DNA of 64,000 nucleotides, taken from NCBI GenBank assembly GCA_016719615.1, contig JADJYQ010000006.1, forward strand, positions 1 to 64,000, in the 5' to 3' direction. Under the pieces are notes generated by a model, which worked only from the letters and a program-made list of their open reading frames with translations, had not been told where the DNA came from and ran no database searches. The translations under genes and the position numbers were made by a program. Shown in pieces: positions 16,597-26,260 of the stretch (the first letter of the stretch is position 1; every line of letters starts with the position of its first letter). This stretch comes from Saprospiraceae bacterium (lineage in GTDB: Bacteria; Bacteroidota; Bacteroidia; Chitinophagales; Saprospiraceae).

Positions 16597-19414
16597 ATGC
16601 CAAAAGACAGCTCGATCCGCTCCGTTTTGATCATAGGAAGCGGACCCATCATCATAGGCCAGGCTTGCGAATTTGATTATTCCGGAACTCAGGCTTCCCG
16701 ATCGCTCCGGGAAGAAGGCCTTGAAGTAAGCCTTATCAATTCTAATCCGGCAACCATTATGACCGACCCTGTGACTGCCGATCATATTTATTTGCTTCCT
16801 TTGACGGTTGAAAGTATTATCAAAATCCTCGAAGAGCGCAAAATTGATGCTGTTTTGCCTACCATGGGGGGACAGACAGCCCTTAATTTGGCAATAGAGG
16901 CTGATAAACAAAAAGTTTGGCAAAGATTTGGCGTCAAGATGATTGGCGTGGATATATCAGCGATAGAACTGACAGAAAACCGCGAATTGTTCAGAAAACA
17001 CATGATCCATCTAGGTATTGGTGTGGCACCATCGCAGATTGCAAATTCCTTTTTGGAAGGAAAAGAAGCCGCTCAAAAAATTGGATATCCCCTAGTGATC
17101 AGACCCTCCTACACATTAGGTGGCTCAGGCGGAAGCTTTGTACTCAAATCTGATCAATTTGACGAAGCCTTGCGCCGAGGCTTGGATGCATCTCCAACGC
17201 ATGAGGTATTGGTTGAAAAAGCTGTCCTTGGCTGGAAAGAATTTGAATTGGAATTATTGCGCGATCAAAAGGATAATGTCGTCATCATTTGTACTGTTGA
17301 AAATCTGGATCCGATGGGCATCCACACAGGTGATAGCATCACTGTGGCACCTGCGATGACTTTATCAGATACCGGATTCCAGTTGATGCGAGATACTGCT
17401 ATCCGAATGATGCGATCCCTGGGTAATTTTTCCGGAGGTTGTAATGTGCAGTTTGCCATGAATCCCGACACCGAAGAAATTATTGCTGTCGAAATCAATC
17501 CAAGAGTTTCGCGATCTTCAGCTTTGGCAAGTAAAGCAACCGGATACCCCATTGCAAAAATTGCAGCTAAACTGGCTATTGGTTATACACTTGATGAATT
17601 GCAAAATCAAATCACGGGATCTACATCAGCATATTTTGAACCCTCGTTGGACTATGTTATTGTCAAAATGCCAAGATGGAATTTTGAAAAATTTCATGGA
17701 GCAGATCGAAGACTTGGATTACAAATGAAATCGGTTGGCGAAGTAATGGCCATTGGTCGAAGTTTCCGCGAAGCGCTGCAGAAAGCATGTCAGTCGCTCG
17801 AAAATGATCGTCACGGATTAGGAGCCGACAAAAAAGAATGGATCAACACTCAAGACATTCTTGAAAGACTGGAAGTCGTAAGCGACGATCGCATTTTTAG
17901 AATCAAAGATGCACTGAGATTGGGCGTACCTGAAAAAACGGTTTATAAATTAACGGGCATTGACCCCTGGTTTTTAAAAGAAATTAAAATGCTGGTCCAA
18001 ATGGAAGATCAGTTATTGAAATATAATTTGCCCGAAGACATTCCCATTTCTTTTTTTAAGGAGCTGAAAAAAAGTGGGTATAGCGATACTCAGATTGCAT
18101 GGCTGATGCGCGTAGAAGAAAAGGAAGTTTCCAAGCAGCGATTCAAATTAAACATCCGTCGCGTATTTAAACTGGTAGATACTTGTGCCGCAGAGTTCGA
18201 AGCAAAGACCCCTTACTATTATTCGAGTTTTGACACTGAGAATGAAAGTCCGTCAAATGATACCCAAAAAATAATCGTTTTGGGTTCAGGCCCTAATCGA
18301 ATTGGCCAGGGCATTGAGTTTGATTATTGCTGTGTGCATGGGGTTATGGCCATCAGAGAAGAAGGCCTTGAAGCAATTATGATCAATTGCAACCCCGAGA
18401 CGGTATCAACTGATTTTGACGTTGCTGATAAATTATATTTTGAACCCATCTATTGGGAGCATCTGGAAGAGATCATTGATCATGAAAAACCCTTGGGCAT
18501 TATCGTGCAATTAGGCGGACAAACAGCACTCAAACTTGCCGAAAAAATTCATCAAAAAAGGCATCCCGATTATTGGCACAGATTATAACAATATGGATAT
18601 CGCGGAAGACCGCGGCCGCTTTTCTGATTTATTGAAGGAAATGGGTATACCCTATCCAAATTATGGTGTCGCAACAGATGCTGACGAGGCATTGGAAGTT
18701 GCGAGAAAGATAGGCTATCCCGTTTTGGTCAGACCTTCTTACGTGCTCGGGGGACAAAGAATGCGGATCGTCATTAATGATGAGGAATTGGAAAGACATG
18801 TGCTTTCCATTTTTAAACATATGCCCGACAACAAAGTATTGATAGATCAGTTTTTGGAAAGAGCCAAAGAAGCTGAGATTGATGCCATATGCGACGGAGA
18901 AGAAGTTCATGTTATGGGCATTATGGAACATATTGAACCTGCAGGAATCCATTCCGGTGACAGTTCTGCGGTATTACCGCCTTACAGTCTTAGCGAACAT
19001 TCCATTGAAACAATGATTGAATATGCACGAGCGATAGCTTTCCGATTGAATATTCGAGGATTGATCAATATTCAGTTTGCCATCAAAGACGAACAAGTGT
19101 TTGTCATTGAAGCAAACCCCAGGGCTTCCCGTACGACTCCTTTTATTGCGAAAGCATATCAGGTGCCCTATCTGAATATGGCAACTAAAATCATGATGGG
19201 CAGAAAAAAGATTAGTGACTTCAGCATCGAACACAAATTGAAAGGATATGCGATAAAAGTACCTGTATTTTCATTTAATAAATTTCCGGGTGTAGACATT
19301 AGTTTAGGCCCCGAGATGAAATCTACAGGTGAAGCCATTCACTTTATTAAAGACTTGTATGACCCATTTTTCAGGGACATTGATTCAAAAAGATATATGT
19401 ACCTCACGCGATAA
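16597..19414 (+). CDS. carB: Carbamoyl-phosphate synthase large subunit, single frameshift
   Basis: CarB makes carbamoyl phosphate from bicarbonate, ammonia (from CarA) and two ATP, for arginine and pyrimidine synthesis. Two ATP-grasp halves are seen: the first opens with VLIIGSGPIIIGQACEFDYS, the second with IIVLGSGPNRIGQGIEFDYC at about residue 560. The frame breaks at an A6 run (18554-18559). Removing one A restores AEKIHQKGIPIIGTDY and gives about 938 aa. The repaired protein ends about 30 residues after the last ATP-grasp motif, so it lacks the C-terminal MGS-like allosteric domain of the roughly 1070-aa E. coli enzyme. To my knowledge a short CarB of this kind occurs in other Bacteroidota. 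carA is not in the window. Confidence 0.93.
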
Positions 19415-19434
19415 ATAAAGATCGTTCGTTTTAA

Positions 19435-20223
19435 ATGAACGTTATGAAAACTAAAAAGGAAATTGTCGAAAACTGGTTGCCAAGATACACGGGTACTCCG
19501 TTAGAAGAATTTGGCGAATACATTCTGTTGGTAAATTTTAATTTATATGTTGAATTGTTTGCCGAATGGCATCAGGTTCCGATTCACGGAAAAGATCGCT
19601 CGATGGCTAATGCAACAGCCAACAACATCACGATTATCAATTTTGGGATGGGGAGTCCCAATGCCGGAACTATAGTAGATTTGCTTACATCCATTCATCC
19701 CAAAGCGATATTATTTCTTGGAAAATGTGGCGGATTAAAATCGAAGAAGAATAAAGTCGGTGATTTTATTTTACCCATTGCTGCCATCCGGGGAGAAGGA
19801 ACTTCCAATGATTACCTCCCCATTGAAGTGCCCGCTTTGCCAGCATTTGCTCTTCAAAAAGCACTATCAACAACCATCCGGCAATATGAAAAAGATTATT
19901 GGACCGGAACCGTTTATACAACCAATAAAAGAGTCTGGGAACATCGTCTCGATTTCAAAAAATACCTAACCCGGCTGCGTGCCCTTGCCATAGATATGGA
20001 AACAGCAACTATTTTTATTGCTGCTTTCAAGAATAGAATTCCGGCCGGAGCGCTTTTATTGGTTTCAGATATGCCGATGATTCCGGATGGCGTAAAAACG
20101 GAAGCCAGTGATCAATTAGTTACCAAACATTTTCTCGATTTACATCTGAAAATTGGTATCGATTCGCTCAAGAAACTCATTGACAACGACATCACTGTCA
20201 AACACCTCAGGTTTGAAGATTGA
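19435..20223 (+). CDS. amn: AMP nucleosidase (short Bacteroidota type)
   Basis: This 262-aa protein belongs to the nucleoside phosphorylase fold. It has INFGMGSPNAGTIVDLL and ILFLGKCGGLKSK in the N-terminal half and the nucleobase-binding IDMETATIFIAA with the conserved Met-Glu pair near residue 190. In this subfamily the reaction is AMP plus water to adenine and ribose 5-phosphate. The length matches the short form without the N-terminal regulatory domain of the E. coli enzyme. It starts 20 bases after carB on the same strand, so it may be co-transcribed with it. A small palindrome followed by five T residues overlaps its 3' end. Another purine nucleosidase function cannot be excluded. Confidence 0.75.
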   Translation: MNVMKTKKEIVENWLPRYTGTPLEEFGEYILLVNFNLYVELFAEWHQVPIHGKDRSMANATANNITIINFGMGSPNAGTIVDLLTSIHPKAILFLGKCGGLKSKKNKVGDFILPIAAIRGEGTSNDYLPIEVPALPAFALQKALSTTIRQYEKDYWTGTVYTTNKRVWEHRLDFKKYLTRLRALAIDMETATIFIAAFKNRIPAGALLLVSDMPMIPDGVKTEASDQLVTKHFLDLHLKIGIDSLKKLIDNDITVKHLRFED

Positions 20224-20227
20224 GAAT

Positions 20228-20247
20228 ACTAACGAATGTTAGTTTTT
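20228..20247 (+). terminator. Short palindrome plus T-tract after amn
   Basis: ACTAAC-GAAT-GTTAGT (20228-20243) followed by T5 could act as a weak terminator. The same palindrome type recurs at 26926, 27060 and 27166. It overlaps the 3' end of the convergent OmpH-like gene. Confidence 0.4.
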
Positions 20248-20748
20248 GGGTTCAAGTTTATTAAAGACCTTACTAAAAAGGTTTTCACTTTCTGTAAAAT
20301 AAAGCATACCCACCGAGCTGTCGAAAATAAACTGATATTGTTCATCAACACCTATTGCTTTTAGAGCGGTATTGATTTTTTCCAATATGGGCTTAACCAA
20401 TTCTTGTCTCTTTTTATCCAAGGAAGATCTCATGGACTCCCGATAATTTACAATGGCATTTTGATCCACTTCCAATTCTGATTCTTTTTGTTTTTGTTGA
20501 TTGGTGGTGAGGCTACCCTTTTTGACTTCATCCTGAAAGGCTTTGAGCTTTTGTTGAAAACTAACAAGCATGTCTTCTCCTGCTTTTGCAAGAGACTGCT
20601 CATATTGTTTCAGAGCCATTGAAGCTTGTTTAGCTTCTTTTAAAGAGTCGATGAGTTGAACAGAATTAACATGTCCTACTTTTTGTGCATTGAGATTCCA
20701 GATAAATAAAGTCATAAACCCAGTGCACAAAAGCAATGATACTTTCAT
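20239..20748 (-). CDS. OmpH/Skp-family periplasmic chaperone
   Basis: The 169-aa product has a signal peptide (MKVSLLLCTGFMTLFIWNLNA), an opening KVGHVNSVQLIDSL that is usual for OmpH/Skp proteins, and a long Gln/Lys/Glu-rich coiled coil from about residues 40 to 125, then a small C-terminal beta segment (QYQFIFDSS). Skp holds unfolded outer-membrane proteins in its coiled-coil tentacles. In a cell with many large barrels this fits well. It lies 30 bases after tatA on the same strand. Convergent with amn. No oddities. Confidence 0.85.
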   Translation of the reverse strand: MKVSLLLCTGFMTLFIWNLNAQKVGHVNSVQLIDSLKEAKQASMALKQYEQSLAKAGEDMLVSFQQKLKAFQDEVKKGSLTTNQQKQKESELEVDQNAIVNYRESMRSSLDKKRQELVKPILEKINTALKAIGVDEQYQFIFDSSVGMLYFTESENLFSKVFNKLEPKN

Positions 20749-20777
20749 AAAAATTTTTAATATGTTAAAAGAAAAGA

Positions 20778-20996
20778 CTATTTACTTTCAGAATCTATGC
20801 TTTGGCGGTCAGCATCTCTAATCCCCTCGCGGATTTCACTGGAAATATTGTTTTTGGCTTTGTTAAATTCGCGAATCCCGCTTCCAAGACCTTTCATGAG
20901 TTCCGGAATTTTTTTACCGCCAAACATCAAAAGGACTATGAGGAGAATTACGATTACTTCAGTTGTTCCCAGGTTTCCCAATAATAAAAGTTTCAT
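20778..20996 (-). CDS. tatA: Sec-independent translocase component TatA/TatE
   Basis: The 72-aa product has one N-terminal membrane helix (residues 10-25, VIVILLIVLLMFGG) followed by the conserved FGGKKIPELMKGLGSGIREF hinge and amphipathic helix, then a charged tail. TatA forms the pore through which TatBC passes folded proteins across the inner membrane. It is the first gene of a pair with the OmpH-like chaperone. tatC is not in the window. No distinguishing mark separates TatA from TatB here, but the short tail favours TatA/E. Confidence 0.9.
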   Translation of the reverse strand: MKLLLLGNLGTTEVIVILLIVLLMFGGKKIPELMKGLGSGIREFNKAKNNISSEIREGIRDADRQSIDSESK

Positions 20997-21021
20997 GTTG
21001 TTTTTAATTTAAAGGTCAAAG

Positions 21022-21975
21022 TTATTTTTTTAATCCGATTTCTCGGAGTCTCTCGTTTAAATATTCCCCTGCAGTGATGGGAGGGTAGTCAGGATTTTGG
21101 CCCTGTTTAACACATCCCGGCAGACAGCTCAAGTCCATTTCGCTCCTTGGGTGAAGGAAAAAAGGAATGGACAATCTTGGAATATGCCAAAGTTCCTTTG
21201 GAGGATTTACCACTCGATGTGTAGTGGAAACCAGGTAGTTATTCGTCAGCCGTTGGAGCATATCTCCCACATTTACAACGATTTCATTTTCATTGGGGAT
21301 GGCATCTTTCCATTCTCCGGCTTTGGTTAGCACCTGGAGACCGCCTGAGGAAGCCCCCACCAATAGGGTGATCAAATTAATATCTTCATGTTGTTCGGAT
21401 CTGATGGCCGAAGCAGGTTCTTCGATAATGGGCGGATAATGTATGGCCCTCAAGATGCTGTTTCCATTATGAATTTTATCAGAAAAATAATCATTGCTGA
21501 GGCCAAGATGTAATGCTATGGCTTCCAGAAGTTTTGCGCCACTGCTTTCGAAAGCTTTATAAAGCTGATTTCCCAATTCTGTAAATTCTGGAGTCTCTCT
21601 AACCATCACATTATCAGGATATTCTGCTTTGATAGGATCATCGCCTTCCACGACCTGACCTATTTGATAAAATTCTTTTAAATCGCCTACATTCGAATGC
21701 TTGGCATGTTCTTTCCCAAATGAAGTATAGCCCCTTTGACCAGCCAGACCCGGAATTTCATATTGCATTTTTACCTCAAGGGGTAAAGAAAAAAAACGTT
21801 TGGAACCATTGTAGAACCCATCGACCAGGGGTTTTGGCACTCCGTGATTGACGACCCCAACAAAACCAATTTCATGAAAAGCCTTGCCCAACTCTTCTAC
21901 AAATTGAGATTTATCCCGGTGATCACCGGTTTGGAATTTTTCCAGATCCACTAATGGTATAATTCGGGTAGACAT
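21022..21975 (-). CDS. Isopenicillin N synthase-like 2OG-Fe(II) oxygenase
   Basis: The 317-aa product shows the N-terminal DIOX_N part (IIPLVDLEKF and FHEIGFVGVVNHGV) and the C-terminal oxygenase jelly roll. The iron ligands are in HEDINLITLL (His and Asp) and STTHRVV (distal His), and RLSIPFF holds the Arg-x-Ser that binds 2-oxoglutarate. Such enzymes hydroxylate or oxidise small molecules; the substrate cannot be told. It stands between tatA and gldB on the same strand, about 60 bases from gldB, but nothing ties its chemistry to either neighbour. Full family length, no defects. Confidence 0.85.
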   Translation of the reverse strand: MSTRIIPLVDLEKFQTGDHRDKSQFVEELGKAFHEIGFVGVVNHGVPKPLVDGFYNGSKRFFSLPLEVKMQYEIPGLAGQRGYTSFGKEHAKHSNVGDLKEFYQIGQVVEGDDPIKAEYPDNVMVRETPEFTELGNQLYKAFESSGAKLLEAIALHLGLSNDYFSDKIHNGNSILRAIHYPPIIEEPASAIRSEQHEDINLITLLVGASSGGLQVLTKAGEWKDAIPNENEIVVNVGDMLQRLTNNYLVSTTHRVVNPPKELWHIPRLSIPFFLHPRSEMDLSCLPGCVKQGQNPDYPPITAGEYLNERLREIGLKK

Positions 21976-22037
21976 CGCAGTTTTTAGATGGTTTGTATCA
22001 AAAATTAAACCAACCTTATTATAACAGCTTAGACAGA

Positions 22038-23102
22038 TTATTCGTTCCGTGGTTTAAACCTCGATTTTTGTAAAAAGCTTTGACTATCGTCGGTTTCCAA
22101 TAAGTCTACAAGGCGGGTATCCGGATTGTTTTTCATATAAGCTTTCACCAATTCATAACCGATATACGATCCGGTGCGGCCCGGAGCATTTTCGGGCATA
22201 CCCGGAGAATTAGGACTCGGATTGACATACTTGTTAATTTTCATAAGTTCCGAAGAATACAGCAGCTTTTGGGCTAGAAAAAAGGACCAAATCTCCATTT
22301 TATTATTGCGGCACCACTGTAATTGATCAACAGACATATCAAAAACAGCTGTATCGGCTACATGAGGGAGCAATGTTTTCAGAATATACAATTTTTTACC
22401 TCTTTGGATTATAAAATCCAATAACTGACTAGAAGCCGGGACTTGAATTCGATCTTCTAACCAGGCATCCCAAGTTCTGGGCAATAAATGATCGGCATTC
22501 AAGCTACGCTTGATGTAATCTGAAAAAACGGGATTTTCGGGATCTATGGTCTTATAATCAATATGTTCCCCTGCAAAAAATTCGAGGCCAATACCCAGTC
22601 CATCAGCCCCAGATTCGTGCTCAAAAATAAAATTACCATAAGAAAAGTCACAAAAGGCAGTGTAAAAAACAGGTTCTCTCGTTTCCGGAAAATAATATTT
22701 AAAATATCTCAAGGATAGTTCTAAGCTTTTGTGAAGTATTTCATCTTCAGGGATCGCCAATTTTAATTTAGCAGAAAGCCGGATGTTTGAAGGATGATAT
22801 AAAAACATTTTCAATTGCAAGCCAAATTCAGGATCCGTTTGATCCATTTGGAAGGGCATTTGCAGTATAGAATTAAAATATAAATTACAAAATGCAGGAT
22901 GTGTGGAGCAGAGTTTTTTTATGTCAATGGCCAAGGCTGAACTATCGAGCTTCTCCAGTTCCTTTTCAAACCTGTATAATTTCAACTCCGTTTGAATGTG
23001 CTTAACATCAGGTGTATTTTCGTCCTTTTCACCTTTACAAGAAAACAACTGCAGGCTCAGGAGCATCCATAATCCAATTTCTATTTTTTGTATGGTATTC
23101 AA
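22038..23102 (-). CDS. gldB: Gliding motility lipoprotein GldB
   Basis: The 354-aa product has a lipoprotein signal (LLSLQLFSC, Cys at residue 22) and the GldB-type body, including YHPSNIRLSAKLKLAIPE, GLGIGLEFFAGEHIDY and the C-terminal GSYIGYELVKAYMKNNPD. GldB is needed for gliding in Flavobacterium johnsoniae and homologues occur widely in Bacteroidota, also in non-gliders, which suggests a broader envelope role. It is the sole gliding gene in the window, transcribed away from the outer-membrane barrel gene that precedes nadC. No defects are seen. Confidence 0.85.
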   Translation of the reverse strand: MNTIQKIEIGLWMLLSLQLFSCKGEKDENTPDVKHIQTELKLYRFEKELEKLDSSALAIDIKKLCSTHPAFCNLYFNSILQMPFQMDQTDPEFGLQLKMFLYHPSNIRLSAKLKLAIPEDEILHKSLELSLRYFKYYFPETREPVFYTAFCDFSYGNFIFEHESGADGLGIGLEFFAGEHIDYKTIDPENPVFSDYIKRSLNADHLLPRTWDAWLEDRIQVPASSQLLDFIIQRGKKLYILKTLLPHVADTAVFDMSVDQLQWCRNNKMEIWSFFLAQKLLYSSELMKINKYVNPSPNSPGMPENAPGRTGSYIGYELVKAYMKNNPDTRLVDLLETDDSQSFLQKSRFKPRNE

Positions 23103-23275
23103 ATTATTGGTTTTTACACTAAATGAAACTGCAAAGAAAAAGGATTTATTACTCCCCGGCGCGACAATTATACCAAGTCTCCTCTTTTTGAAGCTTGAAA
23201 CAAATGAAATCAGGAAATACGCAATTTGTTATAGTTTTACTGAATAATTCAATCTTTTTAAGCTTAGCATCGATT

Positions 23276-23983
23276 ATGAAAAATAAAATAGGATTTTTTA
23301 TTATGTTTTTATGCGCTTCTGCGCACGCACAGGATATTCATGTGAATATCATGACTGGACTATCATATAGTTGGATGCGGGCCAATAAAAATATTATCGA
23401 AAGTTCAGCTTCGCTCTTTTCATATAAAGCCCACATACATTGTGAATATTGGTTAAACGACAGATATGCATTAACGGCAGGTATTGGGTTTTCAATTGCT
23501 CAAGGCGGAGCTATGGATTATAAGAAGGGAGGAGATCTTTTAAAAGATTCAGAATTAAGCCACCCAGAATACCACATGTTGCCTGCAGGTACACGGATTG
23601 ATTATAAAATTAATTACCTCGATTTTCCATTTGGATTAAAATTGCGGACCGGTACTTTTAAAGGCTACCGATTTTATGTGCAAGCCCCAGAATTCAGTTT
23701 TGCATTCCGGACAAAAGCAAGAGCTAAAATTACAGCTGCAGGATTAGCCTTCACTGAAGATGAAGATATCAGAAATTCAATAGCAGGATTGAGTATGTTT
23801 TATGGCATCCACCTTGGATTTGAAAAGAAAATTACAGAAGATATGTCTTTGTTGGCCGGAATTCGGTTCAACCAATCATTTACAGATATCACAGATGATT
23901 CAGGTGTTTATACAGATGGGAATCCTGAAAATTCGAAGGGAATATTATCCAGTTTAGATTTTAGAATAGGCATTACATTTTAA
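23276..23983 (+). CDS. PorT-like outer-membrane beta-barrel protein
   Basis: The ATG at 23276 (MKNKIGFFIMFLCASAHA) gives a signal peptide and a 235-aa product; an ATG at 23195 would bury it. The mature part is a run of amphipathic strands with typical barrel phrases such as YALTAGIGFSIAQGGA, INYLDFPFGLKL and MSLLAGIRFNQSF, ending in DFRIGITF with a terminal Phe. The INYLDFPFGLKL-type strand is shared by PorT and by outer-membrane-protein-beta-barrel families in general, so a PorT role in T9SS is possible but not shown. The stop is one base before the nadC ATG, so the two genes are translationally linked. Confidence 0.65.
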   Translation: MKNKIGFFIMFLCASAHAQDIHVNIMTGLSYSWMRANKNIIESSASLFSYKAHIHCEYWLNDRYALTAGIGFSIAQGGAMDYKKGGDLLKDSELSHPEYHMLPAGTRIDYKINYLDFPFGLKLRTGTFKGYRFYVQAPEFSFAFRTKARAKITAAGLAFTEDEDIRNSIAGLSMFYGIHLGFEKKITEDMSLLAGIRFNQSFTDITDDSGVYTDGNPENSKGILSSLDFRIGITF

Positions 23984-23984
23984 T

Positions 23985-24833
23985 ATGGTTTCATTTGATA
24001 TCAACAATTTTATTAAACAGGCATTGGATGAAGACATTCAGGATGGCGACATCAGTTCACTAGCCTGTATACCTGAAAAGCACCAATCAACAGGTCGTTT
24101 AAAAGTCAAAGAAGATGGGATTGTCGCAGGTGTGACAGCAGCGGAGCAAATTTTCAAGTATATTGATGAATCGCTGCAATTTAAAATTTTGAAAACAGAT
24201 GGTAGCATCATTCATTATGGCGATATCGTTTTTGAAATTACGGGAAATACAAGAGCGCTTTTAAAAAGTGAAAGATTGATATTAAATCTGATGCAGCGAA
24301 TGAGCGGGATTGCAACATTATCCAACAGGTTTCATGCAGAAGTTGAAGACCTGGCTGTCATTTTATTAGATACCAGGAAGACCACGCCCTTAAACAGATA
24401 TTTTGAAAAATGGGCAGTCCGATTGGGAGGATGTCAAAATTATCGCTACGGATTATTTGATCGATTTATGATTAAAGACAATCACATTGAAGCATGCGGC
24501 GGAATTCAAACAGCCATTGAATCCGTTCAGAAGTATGCGAAAATGCATGGGCTTGAAAAATTGGGGATCACCATTGAAGTTAAAAATCTTGTAGAACTCG
24601 AAGAAGTACTCGCGATTGGGAAAGTGGATCAAATTATGATGGATAATTTCGCTTTGGAGTTATTGCGAGAAGGAGTGGACATGGTCCATAAACGATTTAA
24701 AACCGAAGCTTCCGGAGGTGTGAGTCTGGAGTCCGTTAGAAAAATCGCACTCACAGGAGTAGATTTTATTTCTATCGGAGCCCTAACCCACAGTGCCGGA
24801 AGCCTCGACCTAAGTCTGAAGATACAAGGATAA
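23985..24833 (+). CDS. nadC: Nicotinate-nucleotide diphosphorylase (quinolinate phosphoribosyltransferase)
   Basis: NadC turns quinolinate and PRPP into nicotinate mononucleotide in de novo NAD synthesis. The 282-aa length is normal. The N-terminal domain has DIQDGDISS, the barrel has LILNLMQRMSGIATL, LDTRKTTP, MIKDNHIEA, IEVKNLVELEE, IMMDNFA and SGGVSLESV. One deviation stands out: the substrate-binding stretch reads GGCQNYRYGL where most members have GGGxNHR, so the quinolinate-contacting His is replaced by Tyr. The other binding residues are kept. It follows the barrel gene with one base between them. Confidence 0.92.
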   Translation: MVSFDINNFIKQALDEDIQDGDISSLACIPEKHQSTGRLKVKEDGIVAGVTAAEQIFKYIDESLQFKILKTDGSIIHYGDIVFEITGNTRALLKSERLILNLMQRMSGIATLSNRFHAEVEDLAVILLDTRKTTPLNRYFEKWAVRLGGCQNYRYGLFDRFMIKDNHIEACGGIQTAIESVQKYAKMHGLEKLGITIEVKNLVELEEVLAIGKVDQIMMDNFALELLREGVDMVHKRFKTEASGGVSLESVRKIALTGVDFISIGALTHSAGSLDLSLKIQG

Positions 24834-24834
24834 T

Positions 24835-24945
24835 TTAAGCAGGATAAGTAGCGATTAATAAAACAACTAATAAAATAGTCATGATGGTAACCAACCAAAA
24901 CCTGACGTCCTTGTACAAAACAGCTGGGGTCTGGTTTGTCTTCAT
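24835..24945 (-). CDS. Small single-pass membrane protein (36 aa)
   Basis: Reading leftward from the ATG at 24945 gives 36 codons: a polar N-terminus (MKTNQTPAVLYKDVRF) followed by one strongly hydrophobic helix (WLVTIMTILLVVLLIATYPA) and then the stop, one base beyond the nadC stop on the other strand. The clean start, short polar lead and helix make it look like a real small membrane protein with an N-in or N-out anchor. I do not recognise a family. It is convergent with nadC. Confidence 0.5.
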   Translation of the reverse strand: MKTNQTPAVLYKDVRFWLVTIMTILLVVLLIATYPA

Positions 24946-25424
24946 ACGCTTTCAGAGATTAATGAATTAAAAAAATGTGTTACAAATGCTAACAATGAAT
25001 CATTTACTTAAACTTTTCAACTTTAAGAAAAGTAACTACAATCCATTGAGACTTATATCGGTTTGACCCATTGGTGAAGTAAGATGATTAATTCAAAAAC
25101 TATACCATAGCAAATTCATCTAATATGAACCATTTTGCAAGGGTTTGAGTGCTTATATGTATGCAGAATATAATATCAAGTGTAAATAATTGGCAAAAAA
25201 TACCACAATGATGTGAGTATCTGTATAGATATACTTTTAATATCAATGCGTATATTTTATAAAAATAGGATTTATATAGTTTTGTATTACAAACACTTAC
25301 TTCTGTAAATGCCTTTAAAGATGCATTTTCATCACAAATGCCTTTTGTTTAAATTTTGTAATCATTTTTAAATAAATTATCATTGCAAACTTGAAAATTG
25401 GCCTACAACAGATCAAAAAAGCTC
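24946..25424. other. AT-rich intergenic region, no gene seen
   Basis: About 480 bases with stop codons in every frame. No palindrome or RNA gene was recognised. It probably contains the promoters of xth on one side and of the small membrane protein on the other. Confidence 0.5.
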
Positions 25425-26193
25425 ATGAAAAGGATCATCAGTTTAAACACAAATGGACTTCGGTCTGCGATCACCAAAGGTTTTAAAGAATGGCTTGTTG
25501 AACATTCCTTTGATCTCGTTTGCATTCAGGAAACCAAAATGGATGCTTCCCATGAAGACCCGGAAATGTTTAAAGCAGAAGGTTACCATGCATTTTGGAG
25601 TTCTGCTGAAAAGAAAGGTTATAGCGGAGTTTTGATCCTTACCAAAGAAAAACCCAAGAGCGTAACGATCGGATTTGATATGCCAATATATGATCGCGAA
25701 GGAAGAATGTTATTGTTGGAGTTTGATGGTTTTTCTATTTGCAATTGCTATTTTCCATCTGGATCTTCAGGAGAAGATCGACATCTTTTCAAAATGCAAT
25801 TTTTGCAAGATGTATATCCCTATTTTGAAAAATTAGTTCAGTCAAACCGAAAATTGATTGTTGTTGGAGATTACAATATCGTACATCAGGATCTTGACAT
25901 TCATAATCCCGAACGCAAGGACAATCCGAGTGGATTCCGGCCAGAGGAACGAAAATGGCTCGATAAATGGTTTACAAATTTATTTAAGGACAGTTTCAGG
26001 TTGGTATATCCGGATAAAATTGAATTCAGTTGGTGGAGTTTTCGTGCAGGGATCCTATGGTAAGAATAAAGGTTGGAGAATTGATTACCATTCTGTAACT
26101 GAAAATCTTGCTTCTGCGGTTGTTGATTACAAACATCACAGGGATATCCGATTTTCAGATCATTGTCCGATAGAAGGCTGTTATGAAATTTAG
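25425..26193 (+). CDS. xth: Exodeoxyribonuclease III, single frameshift
   Basis: ExoIII is an AP endonuclease and 3' exonuclease in base-excision repair. The start at 25425 (MKRIISLNTNGLRSA) is typical. Catalytic motifs are the Asn in NTNGLRSA, Glu in IQETKMD, Asp and Asn in GDYNIVH, and SDHCPI at the end. The frame breaks at a GGG (26049-26051); removing one G joins FSWWSFRAG to SYGKNKGWRIDYHSV and gives 255 aa, the family length. Without the repair the protein would lose the final Asp-His pair and be inactive. The homopolymer site suggests a sequence error. Confidence 0.9.
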
Positions 26194-26260
26194 TTTTGTC
26201 AAAGCTAAACATTCACCATTCTCAATTGTACTTAAGGGTAACTGATTAAAATTGAATATT

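Noticed and set aside
18536..19414. Apparent second carB-like gene
   Set aside because: It is the 3' half of the same carB, separated by a one-base homopolymer frameshift.
24629..24898. 89-codon minus-strand frame over the end of nadC
   Set aside because: Shadow of nadC. The small membrane protein at 24835-24945 is in another frame and has a better pattern.
25858..26193. Separate small gene after xth
   Set aside because: It is the last third of ExoIII in the next frame after a GGG frameshift.
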